From Deltaproteobacteria bacterium (lineage in GTDB: Bacteria; Desulfobacterota; Desulfobacteria; Desulfobacterales; JAFDDL01): a stretch of 5,712 bases of DNA. Below are positions 1-5,712 of the stretch, one piece after another. The position numbers were made by a program, and so were the translations under genes. The stretch covers positions 1-5,712 of the forward strand of contig JAFDDL010000267.1 in assembly GCA_019310865.1 (NCBI GenBank). The letters are read 5' to 3'. The first letter of the stretch is position 1. Each line of letters starts with the position of its first letter. The notes under the pieces were generated by a model. It did no database searches. It was not told the origin of the DNA and saw only the letters and a list, made by a program, of their open reading frames with translations.

Positions 1-2624
1 CGGTCCGGTTGTTTCTCGGTGTTTTTCAGAGCCACGGCACCGACCGTTTTTGCTTCCGGTTTTTTTCGGTACCAGAGAAATCCGAGCCCAACATCGTGAA
101 GCGTTGTTCGCTGCTCGGATTCGGAACCGATAATAAGATGCCCTTTCTCCATCCGAAGCACATTTTGGGCTTCGACCCCGAAATTTCGAATGCCAAATTC
201 TTTTCCGGCTGCCATGAGCAGTTCCCAGAGCGCCGGCATATGGGAAGACTGAACGTGAAGTTCATAGGATAATTCACCCACAAACCCCAGACGCATCACC
301 CGAACCGGTATGGCATCGTTGATGGTGTATTCCCGATAGCCGATGTACGGAAAGGCATCGTTTGAAACGTCCTCGGCTATGATTTTTTCCAGTACCTTTC
401 CGGCATTGGGACCGGCCATGTTGATGACCCCATAGGCGTCGGTGAGATTCACCATATGAAAATCCCACCCGTCATGGCGGGTGTGGTAGCGGAACCATTC
501 GATGGTGGCGCCGGCCCGGGCCGTGGACGTGGTGAAATAATAATCATTCTCTCCGGTTTTCACAATCACACCATCGTCGACAATACACCCGTCGTCATTG
601 CACATGGCCGAGTATTTCATTTTATCCGTGCCCACTGTGGCCATGTTACCGACATAGATCCGCTGCAGGGCCTTGGGGGCATCGGGACCGAAAATCCTGA
701 ATTTCCCAAGTGTGGATGCATCCAGCAGCCCCACATTGGTGCGGACATTCTCGATCTCCTGCCGGCAAGTGAGGTCCTGGGAGAAATATCTCGCCCGGCG
801 CCACACGCCGATTCGCCGGAACACGCCACCGGCTGCCTTCTGCTCGTCATTCATCGGGGTCCGCTTGCTCATATCGTGGTTACTGCCGGCAAAGGTGGCG
901 ATATACGAGGGGACCAGGGGTGCTCGAACAGTGGTGGGTTGGGGAACGGCGTTTGGATCTCCCAAGTGCTGGGCCATGTATTGGGGCAGATTATGACCGG
1001 GAATGCCTCCCTGCCCCGGACCGGTTCCCACGGCTGCAAACCGCTTGACCAGCTCCGGTACGTCAAACCCGTTTCCAGCGGCCTGTTTAACGTTCTTGAC
1101 GGCGGCATCCTCATCAAAACAGATATAGGCCTTTCTGCCGTTTACCGGTCCCAGGGTCAGCTTGCATCCGGTCTCGGGACCGGGAAGGCGTGCCAGATCT
1201 TTTTCCGCGGTATCCATATCCGCCTGGGCATTTAAGCCCAATGCCCCGGCCGCTTTGAGCCCCGCCAGCTTACCGGACGCTTCGATGGCATTCGGGTCGG
1301 AAAGGGCCAGCATGCGGCCTGCTGCAAACATGCCCGGTGGCAAGGCGGTGGGCAGGAAAGTCCCGGTTTTTGGATCATAGGCCAGTTTGGCATGGGCCAT
1401 GGATAATGGGCCGGTGACCGGTGTGAGACCGGCGGAAGCCACCAGGAGATCGCACGAAAAGGTTTTTGCGGCTGTTCCCTGGCGAAGTTTCAAGGTTGCC
1501 CGGGACACTGTTTTTCTGCCTTGGGCATGGGTGGCCACCCACCCTTTCATCAAGGGGATTCGACGTTTCAGCAAAGCGCTCTCCAGCTCGGGATCCTGGC
1601 CGTCTTCACGGATATCGGCCACGCAGGCGATATCGAGCCCATGGTCGAACAGGTCGGCGGCTGCCTCCAATCCCAGGTCATGGCCGATGCTGAACACCGC
1701 CTTTTTCCCGGGAAGGATGCCATAAGTATGGGCCAGCCGGTGTGCGCATCCGATCTGCATGACGCCGGGCCTTTCGTTGTTTTCAAACAGCAACGGCCGT
1801 TCGATACAACCGGTGGCCACCACCAGGCTTTGGGCCCGAATTTCCACATACCGCTCATCAAAGGCGTCACTGGCCCCGCCCACCTGATACGCGGTGACCA
1901 GGTGGTTGGTATAGGTTCCGGTTACCGAACAATGGGTGAGCACCCTGACGTTCTGCGCCTGATACAGGGCATCGGCCAGCGATTTGGCGCGTGGTAAAAG
2001 AGATGTCCGGTAGTCATACATCCCACCGAGACATGGCCTTGATTCCAGCAGTATGACCCGAAGTCCCTTTCCAGCTGCAGCCAGGGCGGCGGCCATTCCG
2101 GCGGCGCCCCCGCCAATGACACAGACGTCCGCCGAGGGGTATATCTCATCGTAGGTGCCGGGCAAATTGAAATCGGGATCCACTGCGCCGATACCGGCCG
2201 CCTTTCGAATCTGCTTCAGGGCCATGGGCCATATTTTTGCCGGCTTGTGCATGCTTCGGTAGTAAAAGCCCGCGGGCATGGCCCAGTCCATTTTGTCGAT
2301 CACCGACATGATGTCGGTATCCGGAGCGCCTTTCACGTTCTGGGCCTGGACCGCCATTCCGGATTTCAGGAGCGTTTTTTCCGCACAGACATTGGGAACG
2401 CCGTCAACGTTCATGTAGGTGTTGGCCGATTCCCCATCAAGGCTGTAAAGCCCCCGGGGTCGATGGTATTTCAGACTCCGGGAAAAAATGCGGATACCGT
2501 TGGCATACAGCGCCGTGGCCACCGTATCGCCGGCAACCCCTTCATAGGCTTTGCCGATATAGGTGAACGGGATTTTCTCGGTGGGTCGTATTTTCAGTGT
2601 GGATAGATGATTCAACCGTGTCAT
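1..2624 (-). CDS. soxA: Sarcosine oxidase alpha subunit (heterotetrameric type), C-terminus cut by window edge
   Basis: Reading leftward from ATG at 2624 gives 874 uninterrupted codons that run off position 1. Full-length family members have roughly 960-1000 residues, so about the last 100 are missing. Domains in order: a beta-grasp ferredoxin-like region (about 17-100) with the SoxA signature LKYHRPRG (51-58) but no Fe-S cysteine set, as is usual for SoxA; an FAD/NAD-type Rossmann domain starting CVIGGGAAGMAA (168-179), with ATGCIERPLLFENNERPG (270-287) and AAGRM (434-438); a SoxA_A3-like linker (about 498-550, KRFAAVGTGPGQGG); then a GcvT-like folate-binding domain (about 600-845) with LLDASTLGKF (633-642) and DDG (683-685). 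In the family this subunit binds NAD and THF and turns the released one-carbon unit into 5,10-methylene-THF. GGAGG at 2636-2632, seven bases upstream, supports the start, and the ATG overlaps the soxD stop, which implies coupled translation. Related D-hydroxyproline or opine dehydrogenases lack the C-terminal folate domain. The exact substrate is inferred. Confidence 0.93.
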   Translation of the reverse strand, partial: MTRLNHLSTLKIRPTEKIPFTYIGKAYEGVAGDTVATALYANGIRIFSRSLKYHRPRGLYSLDGESANTYMNVDGVPNVCAEKTLLKSGMAVQAQNVKGAPDTDIMSVIDKMDWAMPAGFYYRSMHKPAKIWPMALKQIRKAAGIGAVDPDFNLPGTYDEIYPSADVCVIGGGAAGMAAALAAAGKGLRVILLESRPCLGGMYDYRTSLLPRAKSLADALYQAQNVRVLTHCSVTGTYTNHLVTAYQVGGASDAFDERYVEIRAQSLVVATGCIERPLLFENNERPGVMQIGCAHRLAHTYGILPGKKAVFSIGHDLGLEAAADLFDHGLDIACVADIREDGQDPELESALLKRRIPLMKGWVATHAQGRKTVSRATLKLRQGTAAKTFSCDLLVASAGLTPVTGPLSMAHAKLAYDPKTGTFLPTALPPGMFAAGRMLALSDPNAIEASGKLAGLKAAGALGLNAQADMDTAEKDLARLPGPETGCKLTLGPVNGRKAYICFDEDAAVKNVKQAAGNGFDVPELVKRFAAVGTGPGQGGIPGHNLPQYMAQHLGDPNAVPQPTTVRAPLVPSYIATFAGSNHDMSKRTPMNDEQKAAGGVFRRIGVWRRARYFSQDLTCRQEIENVRTNVGLLDASTLGKFRIFGPDAPKALQRIYVGNMATVGTDKMKYSAMCNDDGCIVDDGVIVKTGENDYYFTTSTARAGATIEWFRYHTRHDGWDFHMVNLTDAYGVINMAGPNAGKVLEKIIAEDVSNDAFPYIGYREYTINDAIPVRVMRLGFVGELSYELHVQSSHMPALWELLMAAGKEFGIRNFGVEAQNVLRMEKGHLIIGSESEQRTTLHDVGLGFLWYRKKPEAKTVGAVALKNTEKQPD

Positions 2625-2881
2625 GATGCGCCCTCCGCCCCGTCTACTTCCCTGTTTTTAACCGTGTCCCGATGGGTGGTGAACCAGATTCCGCATCCGT
2701 CCTTGTGGCACCATAGTTCTTGCTGGACACCGGCCACACATTTGTTCATATGGACGTAGTCCACCCAGGTACCGGGGGATAAATCCGCCTCTTCGGGACG
2801 TGGCCCTTTTTCTTCTCCACCATATCGAAATTCATAGCCATTTCGTTTACCGCAGATGGGGCATGTAATTGTGAGTGACAT
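2621..2881 (-). CDS. soxD: Sarcosine oxidase delta subunit, zinc-binding
   Basis: A complete 86-residue protein of usual SoxD size. The family fold is held by one zinc ion bound by two N-terminal cysteines and a distal His/Cys pair. All four can be seen here: C7 and C10 in TCPICG, then H59 and C63 in CHKDGCGIWF. The other SoxD hallmarks also fit: EFRYGG (17-22), the central W39-x-x-Y42 segment, and the final WFTTHRDTV (66-74). Delta is a small structural subunit that packs on alpha and beta in the cytoplasmic complex; it has no catalytic centre of its own. The start is set by AAGGAG at 2896-2891, nine bases upstream of ATG. The gene lies 33 bases after soxB and shares ATGA with soxA, so the three form one transcript in the usual B-D-A order. 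C58, next to H59, is an extra cysteine that could in principle also contact metal (inference). Confidence 0.92.
   Translation of the reverse strand: MSLTITCPICGKRNGYEFRYGGEEKGPRPEEADLSPGTWVDYVHMNKCVAGVQQELWCHKDGCGIWFTTHRDTVKNREVDGAEGAS
2632..2636 (-). promoter_or_regulatory. Ribosome binding site of soxA inside the soxD 3' end
   Basis: On the minus strand GGAGG stands seven bases before the soxA ATG, within the last codons of soxD. Together with the ATGA stop/start overlap it fixes the soxA start and suggests that ribosomes finishing soxD re-initiate on soxA, which keeps alpha and delta in step. Confidence 0.75.
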
Positions 2882-2890
2882 GTCTCGTGT

Positions 2891-2896
2891 CTCCTT
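2891..2896 (-). promoter_or_regulatory. Ribosome binding site of soxD
   Basis: AAGGAG on the minus strand, nine bases before the soxD ATG and in the 33-base gap after the soxB stop. It is the only purine-rich ribosome site in that gap and decides the soxD start. No terminator-like hairpin is seen in the gap. Confidence 0.75.
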
Positions 2897-2914
2897 ATCA
2901 ATACTGTTTTCGCG

Positions 2915-4138
2915 TCAGTTCCACGCCGTGTAACTGATGGGCCCGGCGGTTTCTCCCATGAGCCGGTGCTGTTCATACCGACGTGCGGTGAAGGGTTTGA
3001 GAATCTCCGGACATTCTTCCCTGGCGACAAACTCGGCCATGTACTTGCCGGCAACGGTGCAGGACTTGAAGCCGAAATATCCCCACCCACAGTCCACGTA
3101 ATATCCTTCGATGGGATCGTTTCCATCCATGATGGGGGCCATGTCGGGGGTCATATCGGCCAGTCCGGCCCAGTGACGCATAAATCGTACACCCCGAAGA
3201 CATGGAAGCATCTCTGAAAGGGCTTGCGCCTGGTGCTTGATGTAATAGGCCGTGGTCTGGGTCGTGTAGTTGGGCCACGGATCCATGTGGGCACCGGTGG
3301 CGATCTCGCCTTTCAGCGTCTGATTGGCATAGGCATGGTACGCGCCGGATGAGACAACGTGGTTCAGAAGGGGCTTTAGGGGTTGGGTCACCATGGCCTG
3401 GATGGTCAGCACGCTGATGGGTAGTTTGATGCCCAGCAGGTGATAGGCGATGGCGGCCGAGTACCCGCCGGCGGCGTTGAGTACCTTGGGGGTCATTATT
3501 TTTCCCCGGTCGGTATTCACGGCGACGACTTTGCCGTTTTTTGTTTCAATGCCGGTCGCCTCGGTTTGCTGGTGAATGTGGGCCCCATGTTTTGCGGCCC
3601 CCCTGGCCAGTCCCCACACCACCGCATCATGCCGGACGATTCCGCCGGGCGGGTGGTACATGGCGCCAAAGATAGGATAGGTGATATCCTCTGAAATATT
3701 GAGTGCCGGTACCATCTCCTTGCATTGCTTGGCATCGAGCAAGTGGCTTTCGATCCCGCTGTATTGAGCCGAGGCAATCTGCATCCGCGCTGCGCTCATG
3801 GCCGCTTCACTATGGCACAGGTTCAGGTTGCCGCAGTTGTAGAACATGAGGTTGAAATCAAGTTCCTTGGTCATTACCGGCCACAGGTCCAGGGCTTCCT
3901 GATAAAGCGGAAGATTTTCCGGGGTCCGCTGGTTGGCCCGAACAATGGCGGTGTTCCGGCCGGAACCGCCAAACCCGATGAAATGTTTCTCAATCACCGC
4001 CACATTGGTGATGCCGTGATACCGGGCCAGAAAATAGGCCGTGGCCAGGCCATGGAGCCCGCCCCCGATGATCACCACGTCATAGCTGGATTGAAGTGCC
4101 TGTTTTTTACCCCACAGGGGTTTTTTCATACCGAACAT
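2915..4138 (-). CDS. soxB: Sarcosine oxidase beta subunit (FAD/FMN amine-oxidising subunit)
   Basis: A 407-residue protein, the normal SoxB length. It belongs to the DAO/glycine oxidase flavoprotein family and in the heterotetramer carries the catalytic centre that oxidises the N-methyl amine. Visible: the dinucleotide-binding motif DVVIIGGGLHGLATAYFLAR (20-39) ending in E50; GSGRNTAIVR (58-67), where R67 aligns with the substrate-carboxylate arginine of monomeric sarcosine oxidase; GGIVRHDAVVWG (165-176), where H170 aligns with the histidine that holds FMN covalently; and DCGWGYFGFKS (349-359), where K358 aligns with the substrate-binding lysine. The alignments are from memory of the family. 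The start at 4138 is preferred because AAAGGA (4151-4146) lies seven bases upstream. The frame stays open to an ATG at 4282, but that extension is AT-rich, has no ribosome site and would precede the FAD fold by about 66 residues. Two active-site segments differ from well-studied bacterial SoxB, so substrate or electron acceptor may differ; dimethylglycine or another N-methyl amino acid is possible. Confidence 0.92.
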   Translation of the reverse strand: MFGMKKPLWGKKQALQSSYDVVIIGGGLHGLATAYFLARYHGITNVAVIEKHFIGFGGSGRNTAIVRANQRTPENLPLYQEALDLWPVMTKELDFNLMFYNCGNLNLCHSEAAMSAARMQIASAQYSGIESHLLDAKQCKEMVPALNISEDITYPIFGAMYHPPGGIVRHDAVVWGLARGAAKHGAHIHQQTEATGIETKNGKVVAVNTDRGKIMTPKVLNAAGGYSAAIAYHLLGIKLPISVLTIQAMVTQPLKPLLNHVVSSGAYHAYANQTLKGEIATGAHMDPWPNYTTQTTAYYIKHQAQALSEMLPCLRGVRFMRHWAGLADMTPDMAPIMDGNDPIEGYYVDCGWGYFGFKSCTVAGKYMAEFVAREECPEILKPFTARRYEQHRLMGETAGPISYTAWN

Positions 4139-4145
4139 ATCCGTA

Positions 4146-4151
4146 TCCTTT
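4146..4151 (-). promoter_or_regulatory. Ribosome binding site that decides the soxB start
   Basis: AAAGGA on the minus strand, seven bases before ATG at 4138. The upstream in-frame ATG at 4282 has no comparable sequence before it, and a second ATG at 4129 would put this site too far away. It is the main reason for calling a 407-residue rather than a 455-residue SoxB. Confidence 0.7.
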
Positions 4152-4218
4152 GTTGAATTTTTCGCCCCGTTTGCTAATCGAGACGGGAAAATGGTATAAC
4201 AGCACTCATTTTGATGGT

Positions 4219-4248
4219 AAAATATGTCAATGAAGTGGATCATGTCAA
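4219..4248 (-). promoter_or_regulatory. Candidate promoter of the soxBDA operon
   Basis: On the minus strand TTGACA (4248-4243), a perfect match to the sigma-70 -35 consensus, is followed after 18 bases by TATTTT (4224-4219), four of six to the -10 consensus. Transcription would start near 4212, giving a leader of about 75 bases. The region is AT-rich, and both boxes lie within the ATTGACAT repeats described separately, so a bound regulator could block the promoter. Other -35/-10 pairings are possible in this AT-rich stretch. Confidence 0.4.
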
Positions 4249-4299
4249 TAAAAAAATTAAAAAATGACATAATTTCTTTCATTAGTTATTGACATATTT
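4220..4299. repeat. Nested inverted repeats of ATTGACAT in the divergent control region (candidate operators)
   Basis: Four copies of one octamer occur within 80 bases: ATGTCAAT at 4224-4231 and 4242-4249, then the reverse orientation AATGACAT (one mismatch) at 4263-4270 and ATTGACAT at 4288-4295. The outer pair extends to a perfect 12-base inverted repeat, AAATATGTCAAT (4220-4231) against ATTGACATATTT (4288-4299). The inner pair flanks a 13-base A-rich spacer. The spacing and symmetry, between a regulator and the genes it probably controls, fit operator sites; that role is inferred. Two copies double as -35 boxes, so part of the similarity could simply reflect sigma-70 consensus. Confidence 0.5.
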
Positions 4300-4317
4300 C
4301 ATATCCAGCTGTATTTA
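4289..4317 (+). promoter_or_regulatory. Candidate promoter of the RpiR-type regulator gene
   Basis: TTGACA at 4289-4294 is a perfect -35 box. A spacer of 17 bases leads to TATTTA (4312-4317), a weak -10. Alternative -10 boxes such as TATTAT (4323-4328) are better matches but stand too far away. The -35 box is part of the rightmost ATTGACAT repeat, which would allow autoregulation if that repeat is an operator. Confidence 0.35.
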
Positions 4318-4379
4318 ATTGATATTATAAAACCCAACATTCACAGAGATTCGATGACTGAAGACTAGTTTACAAAACC

Positions 4380-4384
4380 AGAGG
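4380..4384 (+). promoter_or_regulatory. Weak ribosome binding site of the regulator gene
   Basis: AGAGG six bases before ATG at 4391. It is a modest match, in keeping with low expression of a regulator. It favours this start over the in-frame ATG at 4400. Confidence 0.5.
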
Positions 4385-4390
4385 CCGCAG

Positions 4391-5281
4391 ATGACTGATA
4401 TGAAACAAAACCCGGCAATGCAAAAAGCTCTGAAAACATCGCCATCCCTGACCCCTAAGGGGAAACTGCTACGAAGATTCATCCTGGGCAACCCCCGTAA
4501 AGCGGTATTCATGACCTCCAAGGAACTGGCAGGGGCCTGCGATGTGAGCGAAGCCACCGTGGTGCGCTTTGTGAGCCAACTTGGTTACCAGGGGTACGGC
4601 GCGTTCCGGCAGGCGTTGCGGGATTTTGTGGACCGGGAACTAACCTTGCTCGAGCGTGAGGGCATCTCCGGCGGGTCGGAACCGGGCAAGGAGCGCCTGC
4701 ACCGTGTCATCACCGAAGAGATTGACAACCTGCTGCACGCTTACGAAAAAATCGATCCGGAAACATTAAGGCGCGCCATTGAAAAAATCCGGCAAAGCCC
4801 CACCGTTTACGTGGTCGGCTCCCGGGTTTCTTACACCTACGCCTATTACCTGGGCTGGTCGCTCACCAAAGTCCGCGAGGACATCCACATCCTCAAGGGC
4901 AGTGACAGCGCCACCATCGACTGGATGACCATTGCCCCCAAGGGCACCCTTATCATTATCATCGCCACTTCTCGATACCCCAATGAACTGGTTCGGCTCG
5001 GAAAACTGGCAAGGCGCCTCGATTTGGACCTATTGGTGATCAGTGATAGTTCACTGTGCCCCATCACGCAGTTTGCCCATCTGTCTCTGATTGCCCCCTC
5101 CAAGAGCATTCCCTTTATCGGAAACCCCACGGCCATCCTTTGCATCATCAACTATCTGATCCTGGAACTGGCAGGCGACGATGGCCGAAAGATCAAGGCT
5201 CACCAGGAAAAACTGGAGCAGGTATACCGGGAGCACGACCTGCTGTTCAATCTTAGGCGGGAAGATCCCGGATTCGAATAA
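4391..5281 (+). CDS. MurR/RpiR-family transcriptional regulator (HTH plus SIS domain)
   Basis: A complete 296-residue protein of typical family length. The N-terminal HTH domain covers about 18-90, with helix-turn-helix core MTSKELAGACDVSEATVVRF (41-60) followed by LGYQGYGAFRQAL (64-76), the usual RpiR pattern. The C-terminal SIS domain covers about 125-262, starting VYVVGSRVSYTYAYYLG (139-155), with IATSRYPNELVRLGKLA (191-207) and NPTAILCIINYLI (245-257). Family members are cytoplasmic regulators that usually sense phosphorylated sugars; here the loop normally reading S-x-S-G-x-T is ATSRYP, so the ligand may be different. It is transcribed away from soxB across a 252-base gap rich in inverted repeats, so control of soxBDA and of itself is the simplest inference; activator or repressor cannot be told. 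The start at 4391 has AGAGG six bases upstream (4380-4384); an ATG three codons later is a possible alternative. No known regulator name is claimed. Confidence 0.9.
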   Translation: MTDMKQNPAMQKALKTSPSLTPKGKLLRRFILGNPRKAVFMTSKELAGACDVSEATVVRFVSQLGYQGYGAFRQALRDFVDRELTLLEREGISGGSEPGKERLHRVITEEIDNLLHAYEKIDPETLRRAIEKIRQSPTVYVVGSRVSYTYAYYLGWSLTKVREDIHILKGSDSATIDWMTIAPKGTLIIIIATSRYPNELVRLGKLARRLDLDLLVISDSSLCPITQFAHLSLIAPSKSIPFIGNPTAILCIINYLILELAGDDGRKIKAHQEKLEQVYREHDLLFNLRREDPGFE

Positions 5282-5372
5282 CCATTGACTATTGATATCA
5301 GATGGTTAAAAATTCGCTCGGTTTCAAAACACGGTATGTATAGATAAACGCCATTCGAAAGAGGGAATTACC
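5282..5372 (+). promoter_or_regulatory. Gap before gatB with candidate promoter and ribosome binding site
   Basis: This 91-base gap holds TTGACT (5285-5290) and, 16 bases on, TAAAAA (5307-5312), a plausible but weak sigma-70 promoter that would give gatB a leader of about 50 bases. GAGGGA at 5361-5366, six bases before ATG at 5373, is a good ribosome site. No convincing rho-independent terminator follows the regulator gene, so read-through into gatB cannot be excluded. Confidence 0.35.
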
Positions 5373-5712
5373 ATGACGTTTGAAACGGTGATCGGTTTAG
5401 AAATCCATGCCCAACTAAAAACCAGAACGAAGATATTCTGCAGCTGCTCCACGCAGTTCGGGGCACCGCCCAACACGCATACCTGCCCGGTTTGCCTTGG
5501 CATGCCGGGGATGCTGCCGGTGTTGAATAAAAAGGTAGTGGCCTATGCCATGCGAATGGGGTTGGCGACGCACTGCCGGATTGCCGGAGAAAGCCGATTT
5601 GCGCGGAAAAACTACTTTTACCCGGATTTGCCCAAAGGGTACCAAATTTCTCAGTATGAACTGCCCATCGCCCATGACGGTTATATTGACATTGACGTTG
5701 CCGGCCGGATCA
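5373..5712 (+). CDS. gatB: Aspartyl/glutamyl-tRNA amidotransferase subunit B, N-terminal part (cut by window edge)
   Basis: The first 113 codons of GatB, which in full has about 475 residues. GatB is the part of the cytoplasmic GatCAB complex that binds mischarged Glu-tRNA(Gln) or Asp-tRNA(Asn) and phosphorylates the acyl group before ammonia from GatA amidates it. Diagnostic segments: [12 protein letters not shown] (6-17), TKIFCSCS (19-26), [19 protein letters not shown] (34-52) and [20 protein letters not shown] (76-95). C23, C25, C38 and C41 form the four-cysteine zinc site present in many bacterial GatB proteins and absent from others such as the Staphylococcus enzyme. H12 lies in the GLEIH motif of the catalytic metal site. 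GAGGGA before the ATG supports the start. Its presence implies that the host makes Gln-tRNA and/or Asn-tRNA by the indirect route. gatC and gatA are not next to it upstream, so the gene stands apart from them or is followed by them outside the window. Confidence 0.97.
   Translation, partial: MTFETVIGLEIHAQLKTRTKIFCSCSTQFGAPPNTHTCPVCLGMPGMLPVLNKKVVAYAMRMGLATHCRIAGESRFARKNYFYPDLPKGYQISQYELPIAHDGYIDIDVAGRI

Noticed and set aside
456..1235. A 259-codon open frame on the plus strand, the longest of many opposite soxA.
   Set aside because: The minus strand here encodes SoxA with recognisable domains throughout. The plus frame has no ribosome site worth noting and reads as low-complexity Gly/His/Ile-rich antisense text, as expected opposite a GC-rich gene.
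2245..2575. The ferredoxin-like N-terminal domain of SoxA as a possible 2Fe-2S site.
   Set aside because: Only one cysteine (C80) lies in the region; the usual four-cysteine pattern is absent. Loss of the cluster is normal in SoxA, so it is neither an Fe-S site nor a notable defect.
1..2624. Possible frameshift or pseudogene in soxA, because its reading frame has no stop inside the window.
   Set aside because: Translation of the whole stretch gives 874 continuous codons with domains in the right order up to the edge. The missing stop is due to the window boundary.
4139..4282. A 48-residue N-terminal extension of SoxB from the upstream ATG at 4282.
   Set aside because: There is no ribosome site before 4282, the stretch is AT-rich with Phe/Ile-rich translation, and it covers the candidate promoter and operator repeats. 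AAAGGA supports the start at 4138.
4354..4368. A five-codon mini-ORF (ATG ACT GAA GAC TAG) ahead of the regulator, part of a 9-base direct repeat GATGACTGA (4353-4361 and 4390-4398).
   Set aside because: It is too short and lacks a clear ribosome site. One 9-base repeat that includes a start codon is likely chance; no leader-peptide features such as a run of one amino acid are present.
5281..5306. An imperfect hairpin (ACCATTGA with TCAGATGGT, one bulged base) just after the regulator gene, as a possible terminator.
   Set aside because: The stem is AT-rich and bulged, and what follows is TAAAAATT rather than a T-tract on the plus strand. A rho-independent terminator is not supported.

Overview
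The window looks like bacterial chromosome and holds five protein-coding genes with almost no spare space. Two run off the edges. The most likely source is a Desulfobacterota (delta-proteobacterial) organism of the sulfate-reducer type. This rests only on the overall look of GatB (four-cysteine zinc-type N-terminus) and of the oxidase subunits, and was not tested by any search.

Positions 1-4138, minus strand: a compact operon in the order soxB - soxD - soxA, read right to left. It encodes the beta, delta and alpha subunits of a heterotetrameric sarcosine oxidase-type enzyme. soxB and soxD are 33 bases apart, and soxD and soxA overlap by four bases (ATGA). The alpha gene is open across 2624 bases to the left edge without a frame break. 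It lacks only its C-terminal end, so the small gamma subunit gene (soxG), if present, would lie beyond position 1. By family knowledge the beta subunit oxidises the N-methyl group at an FAD/FMN centre. The alpha subunit then captures the one-carbon unit on tetrahydrofolate as 5,10-methylene-THF.

Positions 4139-4390: an AT-rich divergent control region. It holds four copies of the octamer ATTGACAT (one with a mismatch), in two nested inverted pairs. Two copies also look like -35 boxes, one reading towards soxB and one towards the regulator gene.

Positions 4391-5281, plus strand: a MurR/RpiR-type regulator (N-terminal HTH, C-terminal SIS domain). It is transcribed away from the sox operon and is the obvious candidate to control it.

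Positions 5373-5712, plus strand: the first 113 codons of gatB, the housekeeping tRNA amidotransferase subunit B. This marks the right-hand limit of the catabolic cassette.

No RNA gene, mobile element, CRISPR array or long repeat was seen. The points most worth a second look are the nested repeat in the control region, non-standard residues in the SoxB active-site segments, the changed ligand loops of the regulator, and how such an oxidase would work if the host is anaerobic.
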